Source of the DNA: Marinilabiliaceae bacterium UBA5488
Lineage (GTDB): Bacteria > Bacteroidota > Bacteroidia > Bacteroidales > Marinilabiliaceae
Direction of reading: 5' to 3'
Length of the DNA: 64,000 nucleotides
Assembly: GCA_002427105.1 (NCBI GenBank)
Contig: DIPM01000010.1
Location: 67,475 to 131,474 of the forward strand
The notes beneath the pieces were generated by a model. That model had not been told where the DNA came from. It was given only the letters and a program-made list of their open reading frames with translations, and did not search any database. Position numbers and translations under genes: made by a program. This document shows, in pieces, positions 42,001 through 49,443 of this stretch; position 1 is the stretch's first letter, and the number at the start of each line of letters is the position of its first letter.

Positions 42001-42748
42001 AGATGCAAAAAATATGTTAGCGCGTATGGAAAAGGAGAAGATGGTGATCCCGCGCGCTATCTTTGGGTTGTTTCCTGCAAATGCTGTGGGTGATGATATA
42101 GAAGTTTATGACCCTCAAGGCAGCGGAGATGTAGTGGCAGTGTTTCATAATGTACGCGAACAACAGGAGAAGCCCGGGAAGGAGCATTTTTATTGCCTCT
42201 CTGATTTTATCGCGCCTAAAGAATCCGGAATCACTGATTATATCGGAGGCTTTGCCGTATCGGCCGGACATGGCTTAGAGCCATGGATAGAGAGCTTTGA
42301 GAAGGATGACGATGATTATAATGCCATTCTCGTGAAGGCTCTGGCCGACCGTCTGGCTGAAGGCCTGGCAGAGCTTATTCATTTCCGGGTTCGTAAGGAG
42401 TATTGGGCTTATGCCCCCGACGAGGAGTTTGACCATGCTAATCTGATACGCGAGAGATATCGCGGCATCCGCCCTGCTATGGGCTATCCTGCAAGTCCTG
42501 ACCACAGCGAAAAGCGTATTCTTTTCGACCTTCTAAAAGTTGAAGAAAGAGTAGGGATTACGCTTACCGAGCATTTTAGTATGTATCCCAACGCAGCTGT
42601 CAGTGGTCTGTATTATGCTAATCATAAGGCTATCTATTTCGGTGTTGGAAATCTTCAGAAGGATCAGGTAGAAGATTTGGCACGACGTAAAGGTGTGAGC
42701 CTGGAAGAGATAGAAAAATGGTTGCCCTCAAATTTGGCATATAAATAA
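39014..42748 (+). CDS. metH: Cobalamin-dependent methionine synthase
   Basis: A 1244-residue enzyme that transfers a methyl group from methyl-tetrahydrofolate to homocysteine through B12. The ATG at 39014 was chosen over the TTG at 39005. With it, the cobalt-ligating histidine in KGDVHDIGKNIVGV is His759, the same number as in E. coli MetH. All four modules are present: the homocysteine-binding TIM barrel with zinc cysteines (GVNCSFGASALRAY, IIGGCCGTTPLHIL), the pterin-binding barrel (NIGERTNVAGSKKFARLI), the B12 cap and B12 domain, and the activation domain (ending near HFSMYPNAAVSGLYYAN). It heads a metH-metF-recX run with gaps of 15 and 6 bp. Confidence 0.97.
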   Translation: MNRTELLHKTVQQRILLLDGAMGSLIQQYKLTEEGFRAERFKNHKSPLQGNNDLLSLTQPDIITEIHEKYLEAGSDIIETNTFNSTRISQADYGMEDVVYEMNKTAAQLASKAAAKFSTPEKPRFVAGSMGPTNKTASLSPDVNNPGYRAVHFDDLAEIYAEQAAGLLDGGVDILLVETVFDTLNAKAALFGINSELKKRSLKDFPIMVSVTVADASGRTLSGQTMEAFIASVSHVNLFSIGVNCSFGASALRAYVEEIGQKVPFYISAYPNAGLPNQFGEYDETPEQMAPQIFEYLKNGLVNIIGGCCGTTPLHILAFSKLLKDGRPHVRTVLEPATRLSGLEAISITNSSFFVNIGERTNVAGSKKFARLIREEKYEEALSVARDQVEGGAQIIDVNMDDGMLDAKKEMHTFLNLMASEPEIARLPVMIDSSRWEVLEAGLKCTQGKSVVNSISLKEGEETFLEQAEKIKQYGAAVVVMAFDEEGQADSFERRIEICSRAYKLLTEKVGLPPEDIIFDPNVLAIATGIEEHNNYAVDYIKATRWIKENLPHAKISGGVSNLSFSFRGNDTVREAIHSVFLYYAIQAGMDMGIVNPGMLQIYDQIEPELLELVEDVVLNRRSDATERLIEKAESYKKEKDGAIVHDRDAWRKDTLEKRLHHSLVRGIADYLEEDLVEARGKYEYALDIIEQPLMDGMNIVGELFGSGKMFLPQVVKTARVMKKAVAWLQPFIEEEKSIAGESTRAGRILMATVKGDVHDIGKNIVGVILACNNYEIIDLGVMVPADRILQEALNNDVDIIGLSGLITPSLEEMVNVGREMERRNMKLPLLIGGATTSSVHTAVKIDPVYSGPVVYVKDASQSAQVVASLMSQRDRDDFAQKVAVDYEQLRKANANKKERKYLSIEDARKKKFDIDWNEDLVVKPRQLGIQVFEDYAIGDIIPFIDWTFFFHAWRLTGSFEDIDFVKDELTKSEWLKRFSNEDSKAKAEEALKLYKDAKNMLARMEKEKMVIPRAIFGLFPANAVGDDIEVYDPQGSGDVVAVFHNVREQQEKPGKEHFYCLSDFIAPKESGITDYIGGFAVSAGHGLEPWIESFEKDDDDYNAILVKALADRLAEGLAELIHFRVRKEYWAYAPDEEFDHANLIRERYRGIRPAMGYPASPDHSEKRILFDLLKVEERVGITLTEHFSMYPNAAVSGLYYANHKAIYFGVGNLQKDQVEDLARRKGVSLEEIEKWLPSNLAYK

Positions 42749-42763
42749 TTAAGAGATAAAATA

Positions 42764-43723
42764 ATGAAAACAGCAGCCCAACTCATACGAGAACTTGAAA
42801 AGCCCGGCTTTTCGTTCGAGTTGTTGCCTCCTCTCAAAGGCAACAGTATTAACGGTGTTTATAATACCATAGAGCAGTTAAAGGAATTTAATCCCCTCTT
42901 TATTAATATTACCTCACATCGCGATGAGGTGATTTATCGCGATATCGACAAGGGACTTTTTGAGCGAAGAATTACCCGCAAGCGTCCCGGAACGGTGGCG
43001 GTGGCTGCTTCAATTCAACATCGCTACGGCATCAAGGTTATTCCCCATATTATTTGCAGTGGATTTACTAAAAGCGAGACCGAATATGCTTTGATTGACC
43101 TGAATTTCCTTGGTATTCACGATCTGCTGCTTTTGCGGGGTGACAGACCCGACAGGAAGTCGCCCCTCGTTGAGTTGCAGGGCGAGCGCAATGAGCATGC
43201 TATTGATTTGATTAAGCAGGTTAACAGTATCAACAAGGGAGTATTTCTGGATGACACTCAGGCGGATGCCTTTGAGACGCCCTTCAGCTATGGAGTGGCA
43301 GGTTACCCCGAGAAGCATGAGGAAGCACCCAATATCGATTCGGATATTTATTGGTTGAAAAAGAAGGTGGAAGCCGGGGCTGAATATATTGTAAGCCAGA
43401 TGTTTTTCGATAACTCAAAATATTTTGAGTTTGTAAAACGCTGCCGCGACGCGGGCATTACTGTTCCTATTGTCCCGGGACTTAAGCCGCTTACTTTCCT
43501 AAATCAACTAACTGTTCTGCCCAAGATATTTCACGTGGATATTCCCGAGGCTTTTGCAAAAGAGCTTCGGCGCTGCAAAAGCGACGAGGAGGCTGCCGCG
43601 GCAGGTGTTGAGTGGACTACTATGCAGGCAAAAGAACTGCTTTCGGGTGGTGTTAATCTGCTTCACTTCTATACGCTTATGGCCACGCGCAGTGTTAAGG
43701 AAGTGGCAGCAGCTATTTATTAG
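42764..43723 (+). CDS. metF: Methylenetetrahydrofolate reductase
   Basis: A 319-residue FAD enzyme that makes the methyl-tetrahydrofolate used by MetH. The catalytic Glu is in FSFELLPPLKGN and the FAD/folate Asp is in LLLLRGDRPDR. The barrel also holds IPHIICSGFTKSE, ETPFSYGVAGYPEKHEEAPN and YIVSQMFFDNSKYFEF. The size and order match bacterial MetF. It starts 15 bp after metH, so both folate steps of methionine synthesis are co-transcribed. Confidence 0.96.
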   Translation: MKTAAQLIRELEKPGFSFELLPPLKGNSINGVYNTIEQLKEFNPLFINITSHRDEVIYRDIDKGLFERRITRKRPGTVAVAASIQHRYGIKVIPHIICSGFTKSETEYALIDLNFLGIHDLLLLRGDRPDRKSPLVELQGERNEHAIDLIKQVNSINKGVFLDDTQADAFETPFSYGVAGYPEKHEEAPNIDSDIYWLKKKVEAGAEYIVSQMFFDNSKYFEFVKRCRDAGITVPIVPGLKPLTFLNQLTVLPKIFHVDIPEAFAKELRRCKSDEEAAAAGVEWTTMQAKELLSGGVNLLHFYTLMATRSVKEVAAAIY

Positions 43724-43729
43724 GCTGAC

Positions 43730-44188
43730 ATGGATCCTGAGAAGGCATATAGCAAAGCTGCGGCTCTCTGTGCACGAAATGAGCAGTGCAGCTCAATGAT
43801 TCGTGAGAAGCTGCTCAGGTGGGGCATTGAGAGTGCCGACGCAGAAAAAGTTATCAGCCGCCTGATCGAGGAGAAATTTATTGACGATCATCGCTATGCC
43901 GGTTTTTATGCCAGAGACAAAGCGCGTTTTAATAAATGGGGAAGAACTAAAATTGTTTGGCAGCTCAGAAAAAAGTCCATCCCCGATGAAGTTATTAACG
44001 ATGCTATGGCCACCATTCCGGATAATGATTACAAAGAGAATCTGGCCAGCCTCTTAATGCAGAAAAACCGTCAGATAAAAGAAGATGACCCATATAAACG
44101 AAAGGCCTCACTGATACGCTTTGCCGCTTCACGCGGCTTTAGCTATGAAGAAATCGAAAAGGCCCTACGGCAGATTAGTGCTGAATAG
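43730..44188 (+). CDS. recX: Regulatory protein RecX
   Basis: A 152-residue RecX-type protein, which modulates RecA filament extension. Three helical repeats typical of the family are seen (NEQCSSMIREKLLRWGIESA, EEKFIDDHRYAGFYARDKAR, KRKASLIRFAASRGFSYEEI). It follows metF by 6 bp. Its stop codon is immediately followed by a palindromic sequence (44189-44201). Sharing an operon with metF is unusual and may simply reflect read-through. Confidence 0.85.
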   Translation: MDPEKAYSKAAALCARNEQCSSMIREKLLRWGIESADAEKVISRLIEEKFIDDHRYAGFYARDKARFNKWGRTKIVWQLRKKSIPDEVINDAMATIPDNDYKENLASLLMQKNRQIKEDDPYKRKASLIRFAASRGFSYEEIEKALRQISAE

Positions 44189-44201
44189 CAGTTTGTAACT
44201 G
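44189..44201. repeat. Palindromic REP-like unit directly after recX
   Basis: CAGTTTGTAACTG is a 5-bp-arm palindrome with loop TGT. It is repeated in longer form at 44968-44984, so it brackets the toxin-antitoxin module at 44279-44805. Confidence 0.7.
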
Positions 44202-44278
44202 GCATGCAATAACGGTTATAAAGAAGACAATATTTTCACCAAATATAACACCCGGTCAAGATTTGGGCATTATTTATT

Positions 44279-44578
44279 TTATCTATTTTCCCACAGTTCC
44301 GGGTCACGGCTAGTATGCAATACAGCAGAAACAATAACCGTCTTGTTGACCTCGTCGATGGTATAATGAACCATGTAAGGGAAGACATTTAAAGCTGCTG
44401 TATGCACATCATCGTAACGAACATTAAATGCCGTGGGGTTTTGACTGATAAGACGGACTTTTTCCCTGACTTCTGCCGTGAATCTTTTATCAAGTCCTTG
44501 ACTCTTTTTGTTGTACCAAAGAGCAGCTTCGCGGACATCCTGTTTTGCCAAAGGCAGGATGATAGCCTTATACATCAC
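44279..44578 (-). CDS. RelE/ParE-family toxin
   Basis: A 99-residue RelE/ParE-like toxin. The N-terminal strand-helix (YKAIILPLAKQDVREAALWY) precedes NKKSQGLDKRFTAEVREKVR, the beta hairpin NPTAFNVRYDDVHTAALNVF and the last strands PYMVHYTIDEVNKTVIVSAV. It overlaps the upstream antitoxin gene by 4 bases, the arrangement expected for translational coupling. It resembles the toxin at 19607-19915 at several positions, so the window holds two related modules. The frame is complete. Confidence 0.82.
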   Translation of the reverse strand: MMYKAIILPLAKQDVREAALWYNKKSQGLDKRFTAEVREKVRLISQNPTAFNVRYDDVHTAALNVFPYMVHYTIDEVNKTVIVSAVLHTSRDPELWENR

Positions 44579-44805
44579 AGTTCATTTTCTATATCATCCA
44601 TAGCAGAATCAAAGTCGAGAGCAGAACCAGGATCTTTACGGTAATCATCGATGCGTTCCCTTACTACCTTCGTGTGCCAATGTGGTATAGTAACATCCTC
44701 TTCCTCAAGTCCTTTGTACTTGTTCTTTAAATTATTCCACTCGTTAATAGGAATGAAAACTCCTGTGGTTTGCCCTTTGCTGTCTGAAATATATTGTAAG
44801 TTCAT
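44575..44805 (-). CDS. Antitoxin of the second RelE/ParE-type module
   Basis: A 76-residue antitoxin that begins MNLQYISDSKGQTTGVFIPI, the same hairpin style as the Phd-like protein at 20397-20591. It continues with a helix NEWNNLKNKYKGLEEEDV and an acidic tail ending SAMDDIENEL. The gene overlaps the toxin start by ATGA. A CAAAGATA at 44843-44850 is a reverse-strand -7 element, about 40 bp upstream of the start. Confidence 0.78.
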   Translation of the reverse strand: MNLQYISDSKGQTTGVFIPINEWNNLKNKYKGLEEEDVTIPHWHTKVVRERIDDYRKDPGSALDFDSAMDDIENEL

Positions 44806-45322
44806 AACCGCTAAATTTAAAGACGCACATGCTGACTATTGGCAAAGATACAGAATAATAAGGCGAAATGAAAACTCTAATCCTCTGATAGTTCATGAAG
44901 AGGATAAAGTACATGCTGTGTTGAATTTTCCGCTCGGCAAAGTTTTCAACTTCGTCTTATCTTTCCCGGCAGTTTGTAACTGCCATTGTCCCATAGCAAA
45001 AAAGCGTTATCTTTATTTTTGTAGTCAGGAGACTACAGAGGTTGGAACGACGGAATTTATAATTCCGCCGAGCGGGGGTAAAGCTTTGCCAAACGTTCCA
45101 ACTCCGCTTCTATGCTTCTTTTGAAATATAGATTGCTCATTATTGGGCAATTTTGCAGTTCAACTTCATTTTTGTCAAATATGGTGATAAAAAATTAAGC
45201 TTGCAATGGTATAACGCATATCTCCGTTGTCCGGTAAACCGGAATATCATTGATTTCGTATCTTTTTACCAATATTTTGTGCCTATCGGCATATGTTATA
45301 AGGCTATTTGAATCACATCTGA
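44806..45322. other. Gene-free region rich in inverted repeats (REP-like cluster)
   Basis: About 515 bases without a gene. At 44968-44984 GGCAGTT/AACTGCC form a palindrome that echoes 44189-44201. At 45021-45036 GTAGTC/GACTAC pair around AGGA. GTTGGAACG (45041-45049) and CGTTCCAAC (45094-45102) enclose two further palindromes: CGGAATT/AATTCCG at 45051-45067 and GGTAAAGCTTTGCC at 45077-45090. The style recalls REP elements associated with RAYT-type transposases in Bacteroidota, but no transposase lies here. The rest up to 45322 shows nothing recognisable. Confidence 0.65.
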
Positions 45323-46213
45323 TTACTGAAAAGCAGCCCGCTTGGCTTCGGCTTTTTCTAATATTTTTGAAGGTCTGAAGGTGAAGACAATGCCGGGGAG
45401 GGCGCATAGCGCTGAGGCGGTGTAAAATAGAAGGCTCAAAGCCAGTGCTGAACCGGCATTAATGCTCAGATATTGAGCGCCCCATACAAATACCAGCTCA
45501 CGGGCGCCGATGCCTCCAAGGGTGATGGGCAGCGAGCCTGCTATTGATGAGAGGAAGAAGAGGAAAATATAGGCGTCATAGAAGCCTTTAGCTTCTGCAT
45601 CCAGCGAACTTAAGATTAAAACTGCTGCAAGCATCTGCAGTCCCTGAACTACAAGGGCCCATGAGATTACCTGAAAGTAGGCCGGTAGCAAGCGACGATT
45701 GAATAATCTTAAAAAGAGATAAAAAGCTGCCGCTACCAGAGGAATAGCCGACCATGCCCAGTTCTTATATGGAATGTTGTAATCAAGCAGGGGAATTAAG
45801 ATTAACAGGAATATTACTATTACCGAAAGACCGCTGACTCTATCAGATAATATGGCTCCTATGGTTGATTTGATGTCCCTTTTAAGATGCTTTCCTATGA
45901 GATATACTTTATACCCGTCTCCTCCAACTCCACCGGGCAAAAATAGATTGTAAAAAAGCCCAAGCCAATAGAGTTTTAGATTCTCTTTGTGTGAAATATC
46001 TATCGGGACGCGTTTGAATAGCACCTTAAGCCTAAAGGCGGCAGCAAGCTGTGATGCCGTGTAAGTCGCAAGGGCTGCAAGTAGCAGAAGTATGTTGGCA
46101 TTTTTAATCTTATCTGCTATTTCACGCAAATCGATGCGGGAAAGAACGTAATAAATGGCAAGGCCACTTATTACAACTTTTAAAATATTGCCTACAACTT
46201 TTTTCCAGTTCAT
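45323..46213 (-). CDS. YbhN/UPF0104-family (LPG-synthase-TM-like) integral membrane protein
   Basis: A 296-residue protein with about eight transmembrane helices and the family marks GLFYNLFLPGGVGGDGYKVY and LPITLGGIGARELVFVWGAQ. It resembles the membrane half of lysylphosphatidylglycerol synthases and related flippases, but it lacks the soluble aminoacyl-transferase half. The role is likely lipid handling in the inner membrane; substrate unknown. It is transcribed on the minus strand and is 93 bp from the radical SAM gene, on the same strand. Confidence 0.8.
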   Translation of the reverse strand: MNWKKVVGNILKVVISGLAIYYVLSRIDLREIADKIKNANILLLLAALATYTASQLAAAFRLKVLFKRVPIDISHKENLKLYWLGLFYNLFLPGGVGGDGYKVYLIGKHLKRDIKSTIGAILSDRVSGLSVIVIFLLILIPLLDYNIPYKNWAWSAIPLVAAAFYLFLRLFNRRLLPAYFQVISWALVVQGLQMLAAVLILSSLDAEAKGFYDAYIFLFFLSSIAGSLPITLGGIGARELVFVWGAQYLSINAGSALALSLLFYTASALCALPGIVFTFRPSKILEKAEAKRAAFQ

Positions 46214-46306
46214 CGATAAGGTTTAGCCCCCAAAAATAGCACTTTTTTTTTAGCTTGTTATAAGTGCTAAATTCTATTCTGCTATACTCTAGCAAGCTAA
46301 GTGCTA

Positions 46307-47614
46307 TTATGCAAGCATCATTTCGGCCAGCTCGTCTTCATAGAAGAAAGACTCTCGCCCCAAAGCGGGTTCTAAATCATCAATCCAACGCGCCTCGGGG
46401 TTGTAGCGCGCAAAGAATGGACGTGTTGCCCAATCACTGTTTCTTCCCTGGATAAATTCAAGGACAAACAGCCTTTCTCCTTTTATCTCGGTAAGACCTG
46501 CAACACGTACTTTGCCCGGGGTGCATGACATGGAGGGACCCCTTACCGTGCGGGCTATGCCGCTTACTTGCGAGTAAGCCTTACGGAAAATATCCCAGGC
46601 ACGACCCAGATTAACGCTGAAATACTCTTGTGCGCCGGTGTCGCGTGCTATAAACATATAGTAGGGTATCATTCCCAGTTGTACTTGTTTTTTCCACATC
46701 TGGGCCCATATATCCGCGCGGGCGTTGATATGGTTGAGAAGGGGCGACTGCGTGCGAATCTGTGCGCCTGTCTCTCTGATAAGTTTCACGGCCTTTTTCA
46801 CCGCATCGCTGCTTAATTCTTGTGGATGGTTAAAATGAGCCATAAAGGAAAGAGATTTTCCTGCTGAAGTAACTTTGCGGAAAGTGGCCAGAATTTCATC
46901 AGCATCATTATCGCTAAGAAAGCGGTAGGGCCAGAATGACAGTGATTTAGATCCAATCCTTATGTTTTGAAGATGAGGGATATCGGCATCCAAAAGCGCG
47001 CTGATATAGGTGTCTAACACGGAGGCTTTCATAACCAGGGGGTCGCCACCGGTAATAAGTATATCTGTGATTTCCTCATGCTCACGAATATAGCTCACTA
47101 TATTTTCTATCTCTTTCATGGCAAACTTAAGGCTGTCGGTAGCAACAAATTGCGGCCAGCGAAAACAGAAGGTGCAATAAGCGTGACAGGTCTGCCCCTG
47201 TGAAGGGAAGAAGAGCAAGGTCTCCCTGTATTTATGCTGTGCCCCGGGAAGTTTCTCCCCATTCAGCTCGGGCACATTATGAGATTGCCCGGCGGGGTGT
47301 GGATTGAGCTGTTGACGTATATGATTGGCTGCTTCTTTAATTTCCGAATCCGGGGCTCCATTAGCCATCAAAGTAGCAATACGATTGTAATGCTCGGGAC
47401 GAAGCATCCCTCTTTGAGGAAAGTTGAGAATAAACAAGGGATCTGTCTTGTAGTTATCCCAATCGATAAGCTCATTGACGACGTAATTATTTGTTTTGAA
47501 GGGCAAGACCTTTGCGACAACTTCTATGTCGCGTAAATCCTCCTCCGATACTTTGTTGATTTGCTCAATCTGCCGGTAATTACGTGCTGTATAAATTTGA
47601 TAATCCATATACAT
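46307..47614 (-). CDS. KamA-family radical SAM protein (lysine 2,3-aminomutase-like)
   Basis: A 435-residue radical SAM/PLP-type enzyme. The cluster cysteines are Cys143, Cys147 and Cys150 in TCHAYCTFCFRWPQF (CX3CX2C). The barrel holds ITDILITGGDPLVM, NIRIGSKSLSFWPYRF and HFNHPQELSSDAVKKA. The C-terminal part has SCTPGKVRVAG where KamA has its PLP-lysine loop, so the lysine may be present in altered context. Related proteins belong to the KamA/YodO family; some make beta-lysine, others are uncharacterised. The precise reaction is unknown. A 16-nt-later ATG (residue 3) is possible as start. It stands alone. Confidence 0.82.
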   Translation of the reverse strand: MYMDYQIYTARNYRQIEQINKVSEEDLRDIEVVAKVLPFKTNNYVVNELIDWDNYKTDPLFILNFPQRGMLRPEHYNRIATLMANGAPDSEIKEAANHIRQQLNPHPAGQSHNVPELNGEKLPGAQHKYRETLLFFPSQGQTCHAYCTFCFRWPQFVATDSLKFAMKEIENIVSYIREHEEITDILITGGDPLVMKASVLDTYISALLDADIPHLQNIRIGSKSLSFWPYRFLSDNDADEILATFRKVTSAGKSLSFMAHFNHPQELSSDAVKKAVKLIRETGAQIRTQSPLLNHINARADIWAQMWKKQVQLGMIPYYMFIARDTGAQEYFSVNLGRAWDIFRKAYSQVSGIARTVRGPSMSCTPGKVRVAGLTEIKGERLFVLEFIQGRNSDWATRPFFARYNPEARWIDDLEPALGRESFFYEDELAEMMLA

Positions 47615-48027
47615 AATGTGTTTATATGTAAATAAATAAATATGTCTGAATGATAGACCCGCAAACTACTGGTGACTGGACGTCTGTAAGTAGAAAGTGC
47701 CCGATAAACTGCTTCTGTTATTATTCTCCGGTGCTTCCCGGTGGCTCGCGTCAAATGCCGCTTGTTACAAATAGACCCTGCTTATAGCGGGTTTCAAGAC
47801 CGATGATTTATAAAAATACTCCTTCCATCGTTCTGAGGGATATTGCAAATTTTTAGATTTTCAACTCGCGTAGTTCAAATATAAGGAAAAATCATGAGGG
47901 CTACAAGAGCGATTTCCATCGCGGGTAGAATTTATGCCATCCGGATTTGCGTTTCGCGCCCTCTATAGCCTATTATCAAACCGATTGGAGTAGGATAATA
48001 AAAAAGCAGAAAAAAGGTTACAAAGTC
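47615..48027. other. Gene-free region between kamA-like gene and rodA, with a palindromic element
   Basis: About 410 bases with no convincing frame. The 47.9 kb part holds a structured element: GAGGGC (47896-47901) and GCCCTC (47958-47963) enclose GCGAT/ATCGC (47909-47922, loop TTCC). A weak ACCCTGC/GCGGGT hairpin lies near 47772-47789. No tRNA or known riboswitch was recognised. Confidence 0.5.
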
Positions 48028-49443
48028 TTATCTTATAAGCTCTGTACGGTTGGTATCAAGCTTTACGAAAATGAAAAGTAAGATTGAAAAGCCCCACAGA
48101 GATGAGCCTCCGTAGCTGAAGAAAGGTAAGGGAATCCCGATTACCGGGGCAAGCCCTATAGTCATACCAATATTGATTAGAAGGTGGAAGAAGAATATTG
48201 ATGCGACGGAATATCCGTAAATACGGCTGAAGGAGGAGTGCTGACGCTCAGCCATAAATATCAGGCGCAAAAGCAGGGCGACAAAAAGCAAAATAACTGT
48301 CGAAGTGCCCATAAAGCCCCATTCTTCACCAACGGTACAGAAAATAAAATCGGTGCTTTGCTCAGGTACAAAGTTGAATTTTGTTTGTGTTCCCTGCAAA
48401 AAGCCCTTGCCCGAAAAGCCTCCCGAGCCGATTGCAATTTTTGATTGATTCACATTATATCCGGCTCCCAGAGGATCTTCCTTCAGGCCAAGCATCACCA
48501 TAATACGTGATTGCTGGTAGTCGCTCAGCACCTTTTCATAAATATAGTCGGAGGAATAGGCAAAGGCCATAGAGCCCCAAAACAGGAGCAGATAGGAAGC
48601 TAAAGCACCGTAGCGTCTTAACAAGGCCACGAAGCCCAAATAGACTGAGGCGACTGCCATGCCGATAATTATTGCTGCGAAATGATTGGCCTCTCCGCGC
48701 TCAAGAAAAAAGAGAAGTGACAAGCCGTAAACAAAAGCGGCTATTGCCAGTGAGATAAAGCTATGCCTTCTGTACTTCTTAAGATAGAGAAGTATAAAAA
48801 ACGCCGCAGCTAAAATCAACTCAATCTGATAATTAGGTATAAGCAAGGTGAGGATGAAAATGCCTATGGCAACAATTCCAAATACCAGAAACAGGGGCGA
48901 CATGCCCTCCCGGAAGAAGACAAGTAAAAAGGAGAAGAAAACCAGACTGGAGCCCATGTCGTTCTGAAGGATGATTATGGCAACGGGAGTGAGCCATACG
49001 ACCCCGAGGATAAGCAGATCCTGAAAGCGTGTGAACGAGAACTGAAACCTGCTTAGCACCCTTGAAATTGCAAGAGCAGTTGACACCTTTGCAAATTCGA
49101 CCGGTTGAAATCTGAACGAGCCGATTTGAAACCATGAGCGGGCGCTGTTAACCTCCACTCCCGCAAATATCACCACAATTAGCAGAAGCGTGGTGATAAT
49201 ATAGAAAACATAAGCGAACTCAACGAAAAACTTACTGTCAATAAGCATCAATACTCCAATGGTGGCAAAGCTGATAGCTATCCATAATAACTGCTTTATG
49301 TATTCGCGGGATAGGTCGAAGACAAACTGCCCCTCGGGGTCGGTATTCGCGGCAAAAATATTGAGCCACCCAAAACCTACCAACACCAGGTAGAGTATAA
49401 CCGTTATCCGGTCAATAGATTTTATTGAGCTATTGCTTCTCAT
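48028..49443 (-). CDS. rodA: Rod-shape-determining peptidoglycan glycosyltransferase RodA
   Basis: A 471-residue SEDS glycosyltransferase that polymerises lipid II in the elongasome. About ten transmembrane helices are present. Family marks are the helix around ARSWFQIGSFRFQPVEFAKV and the C-terminal FFSYGGSSLWGFSILLFIFV. It is about 100 residues longer than E. coli RodA owing to a larger middle region (YGLSLLFFLERGEANHFAAI), common in Bacteroidota. Its start overlaps the mrdA stop by 14 bases, so the two are translated together. It ends the purH-mreB-C-D-mrdA-rodA run. Confidence 0.95.
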   Translation of the reverse strand: MRSNSSIKSIDRITVILYLVLVGFGWLNIFAANTDPEGQFVFDLSREYIKQLLWIAISFATIGVLMLIDSKFFVEFAYVFYIITTLLLIVVIFAGVEVNSARSWFQIGSFRFQPVEFAKVSTALAISRVLSRFQFSFTRFQDLLILGVVWLTPVAIIILQNDMGSSLVFFSFLLVFFREGMSPLFLVFGIVAIGIFILTLLIPNYQIELILAAAFFILLYLKKYRRHSFISLAIAAFVYGLSLLFFLERGEANHFAAIIIGMAVASVYLGFVALLRRYGALASYLLLFWGSMAFAYSSDYIYEKVLSDYQQSRIMVMLGLKEDPLGAGYNVNQSKIAIGSGGFSGKGFLQGTQTKFNFVPEQSTDFIFCTVGEEWGFMGTSTVILLFVALLLRLIFMAERQHSSFSRIYGYSVASIFFFHLLINIGMTIGLAPVIGIPLPFFSYGGSSLWGFSILLFIFVKLDTNRTELIR

